Positions 38,926-51,628 of a stretch of DNA of 64,000 bases are shown here, piece by piece (position 1 is the stretch's first letter; each line of letters begins with the position of its first letter). Made by a program: the position numbers and the translations under genes. Below the pieces are notes generated by a model, which worked only from the letters and a program-made list of their open reading frames with translations, had not been told where the DNA came from and did not search any database. This stretch comes from Centropus unirufus (lineage: Eukaryota > Chordata > Aves > Cuculiformes > Centropidae): NCBI GenBank assembly GCA_013397695.1, contig VYZI01000240.1, forward strand, positions 684,180 to 748,179, read 5' to 3'.

Positions 38926-41212
38926 TAAATCCTGTATTGAGCACAAGATATCTTTTCTTTCTACACACCAAAACTAGTCAGATACATCACCATTCTGCAG
39001 ACTTTACGGAGTTCCCAATAATCTGAATAGGATTCATATGCATATGCAAGAGTCTCACAGAAATTAAACCTCTTGAAGCAGTGACTACTATTTAACTATG
39101 CAGTATTAATCATCTAATCGCTCTGCCTGAATTTCTTTTTGGTGAAGAAAGACAGAGGTCTTCTCTTTGCCCTTATAGTACACTTTGACCCTTTCAGATT
39201 TATTAATCTGAGAATATTACTAATAAGATTACTAATGTATTTGCTAAATCACAATAGCCTGAAGTACTGACAATACATAATAGTAGTGTAAATACATATA
39301 TTTTAAAATGTAAGATTCCTATTTTCTCCTGTTAGAAATCTTGACAAGTAATAATTACACACAACCCCAAGAAATGAAGCTAATCATCTTTCAAACAGAA
39401 AACAGGCATTAGAAGTGTCATGTTCATTCTGTATCAGTTTTATATTTAATTAAGCAGAAGATTATGTGCTATCCAGTAAAATAGACTCTTGTTTGCTCTA
39501 ATCACCAACTGACATGAAGTTCACCAATACTAACAAGGGACCACAGAAGAAAGAAGTAAGAATCTCAACTTTATACTTCTATGGTTGCCCCAGGAAGGTA
39601 TTATCACAGAAAATTAAGGGACTTAGCCAGGTGAATCCAAATTCTTTAGGCAGTCTTGGAAATCTCAGCCTTGCAGTATGAAATAGAAATCAATAGAAAA
39701 GGTCCATTCTGCTAGCCATGGCCATGTAAATTGAACGTAGATTCTTGAGTGGTTTACAGTTGTTATTGCTCCTCTGTCTGCATTTTACCTCTATATCGAA
39801 AATACTTCATAATCACCACTTCTAACATGTTTTCCACCACTGCAGGGGCAGAGAGCCCATGGTTTGGAGAAGGTGTAAAAAATATTCAGGCTCATCAAAA
39901 TTCAGAATAATTACTCAAATGGAAGTCTGCTATTGTCCAAGTAGACTACAGTTCTTCCATGCATCATAAAACAATTCCTGAAATATGACTCTTGGCCTAA
40001 TACGGTTTCTGATAAATATTTATTTTGATGGCACTATAAGAAATCTTAAGGTAAGAAACAGACTCACTCTTTTTTTGGATCAAAACCTTATACAGTATAG
40101 TATTAGACAACGCTTTTTTCCAAGTGTGTAAATATCACTCAAAAATTAATTAATGCAAACACTATCATTATAACCGGTATGAATAGTCATCATATTTGTT
40201 TGACCATGTTGTATGTTTTGCCTTTAGCCAGATAAAAAAATCTTAAAATATTTTGCCCCACTAAGAATTACCAAGTAGATATTTGCCTTCAGCAGGGCAT
40301 GCCAATTGCAGAAACATCCTTTAAGCAATCAAGAATACTATAAATCTGGCAGTATTCCACCCTGTATACTTCAAAGGCTTTAATTTAAACATTTGAAGCA
40401 AACTTATCCACCAGTTCCAGCTGTGGCCAGTGAGTATTATGGAATTCTTTATTTTTACTTTTTTCTTTAAGTGAAACAAGTCTCAAAACTCTACTACATT
40501 ACCGAAAAATCCTAGAGTCTAAATAGATTAGGATTCCCAGTTTTCATGGCATGCAAGAGACCAGCTCTTCTGCTGAAGGACAATGAATCACAAGAACTGT
40601 GAAGAAAATACTTATGCAGAGCTTTTTCAGCTGTTGTTTACTATGTTGTAAATTTTCTTCCTATCCAATCCTCTCATCCCATCTTCTACAATTTGACTGT
40701 AGTTTATGTTTTTTTAACCACTTTATTAGGAAAAAGAACACCTCTTAAACCTAAGACCCTTTGCTTGTTGGTTTTTTTTTAATTGCCAGGTTCCTGCCCA
40801 ATCTGATACGTAGGATACATCTGAGTATGTGTCAATAACAAGAACCCTCAGCATTACTGAGATGAAAAACTTTACAAATGTATTAAAACATCTATTCTGA
40901 AGCTCTGAAGACTTTTTAAGTATCATGCTCTGAAATATGTACTGTAATCTAAGCACCAAGAGACAGCTTGAGGACATATCTTGAGTCTACACAGCAGTCT
41001 GGAGATCTAAAACAAAGCACTGTTGCATTATTTGCAAAAATCCTGGAGAAAAACAGCCAAAGTTTATGACTAACAAGAATCTCTGAGTATCTTCCAGAGA
41101 AAAGGATGAAAGTAATTATTTTACAGAATAAGACTACAAGAGAGTGCAGAGAACCTGAACTGCCACTGTGTGAACCAGGCACGTCCCCACCACAGTGGAA
41201 TAAGACACTCAC

Positions 41213-41446
41213 CTTGTCCACAATGCAGATCTGCTTCTTACTTTGCATATCCAGAATTTCCACTTCAAAGTAAGTAATTTTTGAATGTTTGAGCACTGGT
41301 GGTGGTTTGAGATGGCCAGCAGAGAGCACAAGCTGAGAGAAGTTGAAAAAGGAGCGGGTGTCATTGTGGGAAATGGACAGAGCTCCTCCATGAGCTGCAA
41401 GGTCCCTCTTGTGCTCCGGAGCACTGGGTTTCTGCCTCCTGTGCAT
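41213..41446 (-). CDS. TECRL: TECRL exon 1 coding part, with start codon
   Basis: The ATG at 41446-41444 has A at -3, and an in-frame TGA lies nine codons upstream, so no longer N-terminus is possible in this exon. The 78 codons start MHRRQKPSAPEHKRD and reach SFFNFSQLVLSAGHLKP, then VLKHSKITYFEVEIL and SKKQICIVDK. A consensus aag|gtgagt donor closes the exon at a codon boundary. The LVLSAG...VLKHSK stretch and YFEVEILD...KQICIVDK match TECRL. The second part is the first beta-hairpin of the ubiquitin-like domain; TECR has HYEVEILD and LCFLDK there. The first 50 or so residues are the TECRL-type extension, polar and basic at the start, with no signal peptide. Confidence 0.95.
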
Positions 41447-41600
41447 AGTGTGACCCAGCAGTAGTGATCGTCATATCAACAGGGGACGGTTCCAAGGGGA
41501 AAATGTTTCCTGCCTGCATCGGTTAAATACAATCACAGACTGATGAGACACGAAAGGTCAAGTGGTGTTCCATTTTAAGAGAACTGTCTTATTTAGCAGG
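41447..41600 (-). promoter_or_regulatory. Possible TECRL promoter and 5' UTR
   Basis: On the minus strand a TATA-like gtatttaa (about 41523-41530) lies some 77 nt before the ATG, which would leave a short 5' UTR. Nearby are an extended nuclear-receptor half-site on the plus strand (aaaggtca, about 41553-41560) and a CArG-like ccattttaag at 41570-41579 that misses the serum response factor consensus by one base. There is no CpG island. These motifs suit a tissue-restricted muscle gene, but the call rests on short motifs only. Confidence 0.35.
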
Positions 41601-41856
41601 AGGGAAAACAATGGCACTGTAATCCATGTCTATATTTAACCTGATATTGTGATGTACTGTGTTGCTGCTGCATTTTGGTTTCCTTCTTTTTATTTAAACC
41701 AGCATTTGAAAAAAACACATGGACTCATTCCCCATTAGAAGTCAGGTCCTGAATTTCCAGAGTCCCAAAGGAATCAGGAATGAATGCAGTAAATTCCACT
41801 GTTATCTGCTGAGATAGATGATTAGCAGTGTCCACGTATATGCATGTTTATTGAGA

Positions 41857-41923
41857 GTGTGTGTGTGCATTACAAGTGTGTATATATATATATATGCTAC
41901 ATGCAGGTATGTGTGTGTGTGTT
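41857..41923 (+). repeat. Compound TG / TA / TG microsatellite
   Basis: Three dinucleotide runs follow each other: gtgtgtgtgtg, then gtgtgtatatatatatatat, then, after a short unique gap, tatgtgtgtgtgtgtt. It lies about 410-480 bp upstream of the TECRL start codon. Confidence 0.9.
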
Positions 41924-44900
41924 CTACAAAATTATGTCCAACATCATTTATTCTAGAAGTATTTACTAAGAAAACGACAGCAGTTCCACAGTAACATTTA
42001 GAGTTTGCTTGCAAATATAGAGAGGATCTCATATCTGCTTGGGTTTAGTTACTTTGGACTCTCTGTTCTTTAATGGAGAAGAGCTTTCCTTGCAGCTCCT
42101 CCAGGAAAACTCAAATGAAGTAAAGGAAATTATAATCCTAAAGACACTAATTCAGCACTTGGACCATTTTACTCTTTTCAGACAATTTTCACAATGCAAG
42201 TTTGCAGTAAAACAAAAGTAGCCTTAATAACAAAAGTATTACTTTAAATAACAGATTTTCCCTAAAAGGCCATCTTAAAACCTTGTTTAAACGTCATTTT
42301 TCCTTGTATGATGTTTTTATAGGATTTAATAGAACTAGCAGCACTTTTCCATCCTGAGAGTCTCCCACATTTTTCCTAGGTTGCCTAAGTATTGCAGTGT
42401 TAGAAAAGCACCACAGATTACTGCAGACAACTAATTCCAGTGGAGAGAGAGAGAGACTATCTTCTGAATAGATTTCTGTGCGGTAAAACCTCAGGGAAAC
42501 TGTGACTATTACAAAAATCATATGGGTTTGTTACACTAGGGAAATACAATTAAATGAAAAAGCATCGACAAGGTAAAAGTGACCAGACGATTAATATTGC
42601 TGTAGTGGGCAGTGTAAGAATAGGTCTCTTCTCTTTGATTCTGCTATCACTTACAGAAAATTTAGTCATCACTACATCTTGTTTAGCGATACATGAGAAG
42701 AAGCTCTATAAAATAATGAAGAAACTAATTTGTTAGTGGAAAATCCTGGCTGTGGGAATGCAGATATATAATAATATTGTTCCCCTAACACAAATAAGGA
42801 TTAAATATTGGCAATACTGAAATCAGCTTATGTCTTGCCAATGATGCAAATCAAGTCAGCATCTAAAGAAAGAAATTTTAGACTTGAAAAAGATTTTATT
42901 GTGAAGCAAGAAACCACCACCTTGGTGGGGTCAATTTAGCAAGCAGAAATTTTGGTATAAACTCGTCAGAACATAGAGAGTGACAAGTTATTGGCTAACT
43001 ATAAGATGCGGGCTAAAAACAGCCAGGTAAAGGCCACAGATCCCACAGGTCCTAAATTCTGAGTGTGATACACTAACAGACTAGTATAAAGGAACTGCAT
43101 AAACTACTGTACAAGAACTGAGACGACCGGAAATAATATCCCCTTTTAGCTGTAAAATCTATTATTTAGTCAGGGTAATTGTATATCTTAATAAATTTCT
43201 AAATTTATTTCAATTCAAGAGGAATGAAGAATAATATTGATCATCATGCATAATTTTCAGATATAAAGAACCAGTATTGCAGTCATTACTGTGGATATTT
43301 ATATAATGTTATTTAAAATTATCACATCTTAGCTTCTGCTTCTAAAATACAGCTCTTGATTTACTGCAGACATTTAAATGATCAGGATTTTATTACTGAT
43401 CAATGAACCCTTGAATATCTGAACCAATTCCAGGAAAGCACAAAATATATTTTTACTTTTTTCAATGTAGTTTAATAATGTGCCATTTCAAGATCTTAAT
43501 AAACAGTCTTTACAGAGCCAAATCCTTCACTAACATAAACTAGCAGGGTTTTCCTGAAGGTGACGGGCCCTTTCCTCACCGTATTAAATTATGGATCTTA
43601 GACTGCAGTGCAATATCTACAGCAAACACATTATTTGCATAAAAGGTAGGTAAGAGCTACTCTACTAAAAATAATCGAGGGCAGGGTTGCCATTAATAAC
43701 TTAAACTTTAAAAGGAAGATGCATAAAAGCAGTAGAGATTTTGCCCTTAATGTGACAACTGCTGCAGTTGCTTGAAATGTCATCAGTGGGTTTGGATGTT
43801 CTGGCTTGATGTGAAGTACTTCAGCCCATTCTATGTAGAAGTGCACACAGAAAGAAAATATTAATTACTGGACAAAAGGCATATCTACCCTTTCAATGCA
43901 GTTCCATGTATGTGATCTCAGTCTCTGACACTGGAGAAGGAGATTCCTAGCACATGGGGCCAAGCTATCAGTTCTGGGGTGAGATTTATTGATCCACATT
44001 AAATGGGGGGGAGCTGCCATTTCCCAGACCTGTGGCAGGGCTACTAACCAGCAGCCACCAAGTCCCTGACCTCAGCCTCATTCCAGGTCTCTGAGAGCAG
44101 TCAAAGAACACTCAGCAAGAATTAAATTATCTCTGATAGCTTGAACTTGGACCGAATTTCCTGCCATATAAGGAGCCAATAACTCTCAAAGTTATTTGAG
44201 AGCCATGAGGATGGGCATAACTCTTCTCACACTGGTTCTGCCTCTTTCTCACTTGGCTGACATGAGCCATTTTGCAGATAGGCAGGAATTTTGTTAAGCC
44301 ATTCTCCTGAAAGGCACTTTTTCCAGGAGGGAGGGAATGTCTGCCCCCAAAGCGTGCAGCAGGGCCGTCCTTTCTGGTTAACTGAACTGCTAATATGTTC
44401 ACAACAAAAGCAACACCTGTAGTGGACTTTCTGCACCCTTCTAATACAGTGTCTTGAAACAACCATCAACCTGTGTAGGTCATGACAAAACAGGGAACAA
44501 AGCTCTGGGCAGATTCTAACAGCATTCAGTTTCTACTTATGACACTGATTTCCTGTGAGATGTTAGGGAACTGCTGTTTTTTCTGCTTTTCCCTTCCCAT
44601 TCCACATGCGTTTTGTCCATGAGGGTCTTGTGCGCTCTATATTTTGCAGACAGCCTGACACAAAGAGATTTCACAAGATCTCAGTTGGGTTTATAAGGCA
44701 CTTCTGAAATTCCTTTTTTGTTTTGGTCGTATTTTGTACTCCTCCTTCCCCAGGGAACTGGTCCTGTCCTTTCAGTCTGCAGAATGTTGACCATTAAGTC
44801 AGCAGCAGAGGGTCTTCTCTGTTAGTCCAGATGCTTGTCAGCAACTCCTCATCCATCACCTTTTTATCACACGCACTTTAAATGCTTGGTGGAAGCAGGA

Positions 44901-47226
44901 TTATTCCTTTTCCACAGGCTTTGTGGTGCCAAAGAACTGAACCATCCATCCAACACACAAGACACCAGAGCACAAAGTATGTGGGGCTCAGTACTGCAGG
45001 TACTGCAGCCTAAAGGAAATTGGATTCCCAAGGTCACAAATACTCACTTCAGTGTCCCATTTTTTGAGATTCTGACATTCATTTTGCTGGGGAAGGAAAT
45101 GCTGCAACCAAGTGCTCAACTGGGTTGCAAACAAGGAGCAGAACCCCCTTGCTACAGGAGGTCTTAACGAGTACATTCCAGTGGTATGAACCATCTCCCA
45201 TGGCCTCTCCACCCTTATACCAAACAGCTGTGAAAGTTGTACAGTCCATATTTCTGGTACTGCCCTTGATCTAACCACTGTTGTTCCACCCTTCCCCATT
45301 CCAATCCTAGGTTTAGTATTTTCAGGGCCAGGCAGGAGGGTAGCTATGCTTTCAGTATCTTTTTACTCCCCGGTCCAAGCAAGGATTTAAGAACCTGATA
45401 CAATGTACTCATTTGGAAAAACACTAACAATAATTTGCTTATATGGCTCCTGGCTTCATATGGCTGATAGTTTAGGAATAGGTTTACTGTACTACATTGA
45501 GGGCTAAAGCTTTTCAATATTTGGTTTGATTCTGTTATCCATATCATATTAGTAACAACTAGAATGCATTTCTGAGGCATAATGGAAATTTAAACATGTA
45601 AGCCTACCTATTAGAAATTAAGAATATAGATTCAAGATCTATAGATCAAGATTGCGGTATATAACATGAAATTTGATATGATTATTCAAAACAAATACTT
45701 TTTATAAAGGCTGCATGGTAAAACAAAAACAACAATGAAACAAAAACTAACAGGCAAAAAAAAAACCAAAAAAAAATTCCTTGAAATAAAATCAGTAAAG
45801 TATTCTAATCTTAAAAGTAATCTTAGAAGCAGCTTCACAGGGTTACTATTACAACAATACATGGCACTTTAATTTTCTCTCTTAAAGCTAAATCTCTTAA
45901 CAAATGAACAATGGACAGGACGGAGAGGCACAGAAGGAGGGTGCAATGACTCAGTAACACAAGATGATCCCTAAGCTACTTTAAATAATGCTGAAGTCAG
46001 AGCTAGACCTCATCAACGCTAAGGGACAAAGCAAAAGGGATACACACCCATGTTCCTCCACTTAGCTCTAGAGGCAGGGCTTCTCAGCAAAACTTGTCAG
46101 CCTTTCTGACCCTGTGAGCTGCTCACTGGAAACATTACACTGCCAAAAGCCACAAGCCTCAAGCCACATCCTTCCGAGGCTGAGAGAAGGGAAAGCCAGG
46201 GAACAGTTTCCAAGCAGGGCCCGGATCTCCTGTGCCCACTTTATCCCTGCAGTTTTCACTTCTGGCTATCAGGCTATCACAGCAGTAGTTTTGCCAGCTG
46301 TTTAAAATCGCACTACAGTAGCCTGTATTCCTTTATCCTCCTGGCTTTGAAAACTGAAAATGTTGACCTTAAACTCTGGTGTAGGTGGTGCCAATTAGAA
46401 GCAAATTCACAGTGCAGATCAAATCCAAAGCTGGCACTTATTTCATCCCCCACAGATATCCACAAGAGTCACAAGAGAAATAAGCAAAGCCAACACACAG
46501 ACATAGTAATTCTATCTGCAAGTACAAAGAGAAACTTCCACTCCCAGCCCCTGGCACACACAAACATACACCTACTCCTCTACCAAAAAAAGCACAGCAT
46601 GATACAAAGCTCAAATCTGTTGACAGGATACATTGTAAAAAGCTGGTGAACTGCAGCATAGAAGAAGCCTGAGGAGATGTTCCTAGTGATGGGAGGCCCA
46701 AAGGAATCTTTGTAGGTGACCTGCTAGATCAATCTTATGATATCATTGAGAATAGATAGTATATTTTCAGATGTGCTGCTGAGAAATTTCAGTTCTTGTT
46801 TAAATGAAATCAGTGCAAATCAAATTGTGCTATTTCTGATGTTATTAACTTATTGTTTGAGACATGGGATGGTCTTTTCCCCTAAACACATGGCATTCGG
46901 AAGTACATAACCCTGCAAAATGTTATGTGAAGTGTCCTTTTTTTTTTACTTATATATTTTGTTATGCTTTTCTCTATACATAGGCATATGTTATAGGTAA
47001 ATGTGTACCCCTTAGAAACGTACAGGAATGCCTACAAATTACCTCAGAAGTTCTAGAAACAGATACTTTTTTTTTCCTAAACAAAGTCTATGATTTTTGA
47101 GCCAGTTTTGGCATTTTGTGGTCACACAGGGAAATCAACACTGCTCATGTTTAAGTCCTTACACAGACACAATGCTTGTACCACACTGTTTCTTTTAGGC
47201 AAAGATTAGAAAGCAGGATTAGAAGT
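41924..47226. other. Upstream intergenic DNA, nothing recognised
   Basis: AT-rich sequence with an A-rich, C-interrupted stretch at 45720-45780. Open frames such as 44127-44469 and 44835-45299 overlap on both strands, have no domains and no convincing splice context. I see no gene or named repeat. Confidence 0.6.
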
Positions 47227-47284
47227 GAAAGAAAGAGGGAAAGGGAAAGAAAGAGGGAATGGGAAAGAAAGAGGAAAAGGGAAA
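47227..47284 (+). repeat. Purine-only minisatellite, 18-bp unit, three copies
   Basis: The unit gaaagaaagagggaaagg is repeated three times head to tail (47227-47244, 47245-47262, 47263-47280) with one or two changes per copy, then gaaa. The whole array is A/G only on the plus strand. The open frame through it (KERGKGKERG) is a by-product of the repeat. Confidence 0.93.
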
Positions 47285-50200
47285 TTTTCCAAGAATACTT
47301 TTCAGGAAAATTCCTCTGACCTTTACCTGCAAAATTCTACCTGCAGCAGTACCATCACCCTTAATCTCCTTGGGCAGCTTTTGCCCTTCAATGGCAATAC
47401 GTGTTGCCATACATTGGCCTTAATGTAGTGTGACGTGCCCTTGCCACATCATCAATTCTGGCTAATAAAATCACACCTCAGTTAACAAAAATTTCAAACT
47501 TACTTCCAAATGTCTGGTTTCATTCCAAGGTTTCACCATAGGCTGTGTGCACTCTAATGTCCCATTGCCTGCTTGAGGAAAGCCACTGTGATGAGCTCCC
47601 TGCCAAGGCCATCACCCATATTCATGCCCAGCAGCAAAGCCAGCAACAAGGCAGTACCTATGTGGATGGGAGCCCTCAAAGCACAGACAGAAAGTCTCCA
47701 TGTATTTCATTATGGGTTTATGTTATGCCACTTCACAGTGTAAAGAGAAAGGACTCTATGGATTAATGAAAAACAGGTGCTGGCACCCTGACTTCGCAGC
47801 GGTGTAAGCTTACTTCATGCCCTCACTTAATTTCAACTGAGTATGTGTATTACTGACAACATTTTTTAATCCCCCCTCCTAAACATATCCTGATGAGATA
47901 ATGGTTGGTAATTTCACAGGGTGAGATGCAGTAACCACACTATCAGAAGTTGATCAGCCACTAAGTAAAGATGATGCAGCAAGTCAAAATCATTTTTCAC
48001 AAATGACAGCAGTACAGAGCTGGCAAATCCATGCTCTTACCACTGAAATTAAATGCATCTTTCTTTTGTACAAAACGATTCATGCAAGATGAAGTTGGAG
48101 TCACTTAGAATAGATTCAGGAAAACAAAATGTTTAAATATGCAGTTTTCATTGATGCTAAAGCACTTAAGAAGATTTATTCATTTGGATGAAAAGATTTT
48201 GAGATTCATAACCATCTGGTTTCTCTATTAATTTTCGACCAGTAGGAGGGAATAACGACCTTGACTAGGATACCTACAGAGTCCTGAAGGAGGTATCTGA
48301 ACATAAAAATATTCAAAAGCCTTCTTTTTGCTAATGTAGAATATATAAAATCCTGAAACCTCAATAACTGTCACAAAATATAATTGTGGCCTTTCAGAGA
48401 GTTCTATCCAGAGATATGATTAAAAAGTTTACAATGATAAAACAGAAACCTAACTCCTGGTTTAAAATCCATTTTTTGTCTTAAGTTCTTGGAGTGATTT
48501 GTCTTCTATTACATTTGAAGTGTTATGTGTTATTTCTTCTCACAAAAGAAACCAAATTGTTCCCCGTCTTTTCCATTTCAGGATTTCATTAATTAGGTTT
48601 CTGAAGCATCTGTCATTGTAACCTCCTTTCACAAACTTTTGAGTTTTCAGAGAAGCTGCCACTTAGTATGACATTTTTAATATTCTTACTTAACCCAAAA
48701 ATTATTCTTGATCTAAAAGAAAAATGATCAGTCTCTTACCTTCATTTTGTGTCTTAAAAATACTCTTGTGACATTTTTCTCTCAAAGAATGATTTTGAGA
48801 AACAGCAGAATTCCTGAAAATGTGGAATTAGACAAGTAAACAAAAGAAGATTTTTTTTTTATTATTTATTTCATCAGAATTGCTGTTTAGTGCCAGGCTT
48901 TTACAAGGAAAAATGTTGGGAAAATGTTTCCATGCAGCAAAATTAAAAAAAAACAAAGGCAATCCTGCTCATTAGATTGAAATAGTCTCTCTTTTTTTCT
49001 GATTCGTTCCACTGTTTAATATCTTCTGCCTGCACAGCAGCAGACTACTACCATTGTCAGTAATAACCCTGATGAAGAAGTGAGCCTACCTCAATTTGGG
49101 TATTGTCCTGGGCAAGTTAGTGCCTTCTGTTTCCTGTTTTGGTCATTATTTCTGCCACAGCTGTATCAGAGACCAGGATCTCCTCACTTGAAAATCTCCT
49201 CTCATCCTGTTTAAAACAGTGCAGGAAATCCAGCATATTTAAGGCACTACAAGAAACCCACTCTTCATGTACTTCAGAAGCAGAAAGAAGTTTTGCCTGA
49301 GATTAGACTATTTTAATGCTACAGCCAGGCCCTTGTTCAGCCTGGGAGGCAGCACTCAGGCAGGCAGTTCTTCTTGCAACAGCTGTGGGTGAAAAAAGTT
49401 GCTGATTTAATACCTCCAATTAGCAGGAATGCGTGCTCAAGATTACCCCCTCATTAAACCTGCCATCCTCACAGCTCCTGGAGCCACTACATACCCTGAA
49501 ACAAAACCTGCCCTTCACCAGGAAATCCAGCCAGGCTGGAGAACGCTGACAGTCTCATGGTAAGTAGTAGCTCCATGGAGAGACAGGTGATGTAAAATAG
49601 ATAAATCTCTGAACAGCATCAGGGCATCCTGCTACACACAAGAGAATGGAGCCAATGTGAGCCTCAGACCTCCCCTCATGTCCATTGGTAACAACCAAAA
49701 AGAAGTGCCGTGCAAACAAGTGTGCGCTTCATCCATGGAATGGTACCAAACCACACAGCAACAGGAACAAGCTGAGAAGAACAGTTTTAAAGTCGAGTGC
49801 TACGAAAAAATGGCACTGTTAGCTCCAGAAATCCTATTGTGTCTTCTTGTGGAACACTTGTATTCTTAGTGAAGAAAGCATTTTCCACCTGGCTGTCTGT
49901 TGCTGGCATGCCTCGATTTATTAATGCTTTGTTTCATCATGCCAACATTGGCACAGAAGCATTTTCAAGTAAAAAAATTGGCTCTGTAGAGCACAGTTGG
50001 CAGGGGAAACTGCTCTCATTTGTGTGACGTTTGCAATGCACAGACTTCCCTTGTCCTGTAGCAAATCATAAAGGAGAGAAGTTTACTGCTTACATTAGTT
50101 AGTATGTGACAACTCAGTGGTAAGTAGTTTGGCTCTGAGGACAAGCAAAGTTGAAGCAGACGGTTGCCACAGTAGACTTTAAAACCTTGATAGGAACCAA

Positions 50201-51597
50201 TATGTAAGCCCAGGCTGCCAAAAGACAGCACTTGTTGCTTGACACGTTAGGACAACCGCATGTCACCCAGCACCTCTGGAGTCTGAGTTCCAGTTTAACA
50301 GTTCCTAGCCAGGAGTGACTGGGACCAGCTTGCAAACAATGTCAGGACAGCCACCGTGTAGTTACATCCCACTGCCAGAATTATCTTTGCTTTAAAAAAA
50401 AAAAACAAAAACCTGATGCTATTCGTAGGCTGACAAGAGCCTCAATAAAGCATTCCTGTGATTTCCGTAGCCATCCTGGGGGCAAGGTCATACAGATAGA
50501 TGTGACAAGGACAGCCCTGGCATTTAGCAGCCTGGCAAGCAACACTGGACTATTACAGGTAAGTTATTAGTATGCTTCACCAGAAATTCCCACTGCAGAA
50601 AGTAACTCATGCACAGACAGCCTCAACAATGCTGTAAAATAAAGCCCCTGGGCAGAAACAATGTCCTTCCTCTATACCAACTGCCAGCAGTATTCTAAAA
50701 GGCCGAAGGTTCTGCTAATTTCTAAGGGTAAAATAAAGGAAGATTCAGCATCACATCAGTCTTCCAGGGCTAGAAATTAAATGGACCTATCCCCATCAGC
50801 CAGGTTGCTAGACATACTATACTGCCTTAACAAATAATTAGTCCCATGTTGTGTCTGAAAAGCAATGAGGTGCAGGTTTGATTTTTTACTTTCCTGACCA
50901 TCAGCTTTTTTTTTTCATGCCCCTAGTGCCTCAAGTCATCAAATATTTGGCAAACCATGTCCTGCTGCAGGTGTACTTAGACATAATCCTTGCGTACCCC
51001 TCTATGGTGCTGACTGGCAAATGTGAGTTAACCAGGGTTACTCACTGCGCATGCACAATAGCCTCACTGTGTCCTCACAGTCTCTGTCCCTTTCTCTGTC
51101 ACTCCAGAGCTGCAGACAACTGTAGTCACCACTGCCATAAAAAGAATCTACCCTAACAATTTCTGTAGCAACTGTCCGCTGAGAGCAAACCAGACACAAG
51201 CACCACAGATGTCGTATCTGAGTCCACCCAGTTGAGCTGCTTTCATGCCAGGGTTCTTGGCACTATGTCAGCCACAGGAGGAACTGGCTGTGCCTGCAAG
51301 TCTCCTTAGAGATAAAGAACCTGCCTCACTGTTGCTGCTGGTAGTACAGAGGAATCGAGAATTTCATCGTGCTCTGAAAAAAAAAGCTAATTTTGCATGT
51401 AAAAGCACAACAGTCAACAACAGACACAGTAAACTAGTAAAGAGATCTGATCACTGCCTGTTGCAGTTTTTCGTTGTGGGTTTAGCTATTAGAGTGCCCA
51501 GCTGCAATGTGAACTGCTACTTTATATATTTTGATTAATTTAAAAAATGGGCTTATTGTAAAACCTCATTTTTCTAATGGACATTTGAATTCACAGC
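47285..51597. other. Upstream intergenic DNA, nothing recognised
   Basis: No gene, named repeat or RNA gene was recognised. Small frames at 47545-47766, 49657-50027 and 50878-51156 lack domains and are probably chance. Confidence 0.6.
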
Positions 51598-51628
51598 TTT
51601 TCTCTGAATTCACAGCATTCAGAGAAAA
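51598..51628. other. Perfect 12-bp stem hairpin, 7-nt loop
   Basis: Arms ttttctctgaat (51598-51609) and attcagagaaaa (51617-51628) are exact reverse complements around the loop tcacagc. An 11-bp direct repeat, gaattcacagc, overlaps it (51587-51597 and 51606-51616), so the hairpin may have arisen by a small templated duplication. Confidence 0.85.

Larger units (their letters stand above)
28651..41212 (-). other. TECRL intron 1 (about 12.6 kb)
   Basis: A phase-0 intron, strongly AT-rich, especially 33900-34400 and 37900-39500. It holds a 9-bp tandem repeat at 28776-28800, a probable CR1 tail relic near 32420, a MIR-like relic near 38815 and a possibly conserved non-coding block near 36150-36360. 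Short open frames, such as 29403-29910, 30549-31014 and 36460-36797, show no domains. Nothing else was identified. Confidence 0.85.
1..41446 (-). other. TECRL: TECRL gene, 5' part (exons 1-4 and introns), continues past the left edge
   Basis: Gene-level entry tying the four exons together. Their order and phases join into one 145-codon frame without a stop: 78 codons from exon 1, then 52, 45 and 104 nt. The product resembles TECRL rather than its paralogue TECR, because about 55 residues, including an LVLSAG motif and a VLKHSK motif, precede the ubiquitin-like domain, whereas TECR starts almost directly at that domain. From family knowledge, TECRL is an endoplasmic reticulum membrane protein of the steroid 5-alpha-reductase/enoyl-CoA reductase family, mainly expressed in heart and muscle and linked in people to inherited arrhythmia. 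Its own enzyme activity is less settled than that of TECR. The human protein is about 363 residues, so roughly 40% is present here. No exon 5 (the segment after SWTT that opens the first membrane helix) was found between 1 and 5405. Confidence 0.93.

Noticed and set aside
41213..41438. Exon 1 as an internal exon of a SPRY-domain gene
   Set aside because: The YFEVEI motif suggested SPRY, but the join to VPPSSTLLDVKHKFHKA and the later DLGQQVSWTT motif fit TECRL, and an in-frame stop upstream fits a first exon.
47225..47428. Open frame rich in Lys-Glu-Arg-Gly
   Set aside because: It is the translation of the 18-bp purine minisatellite.
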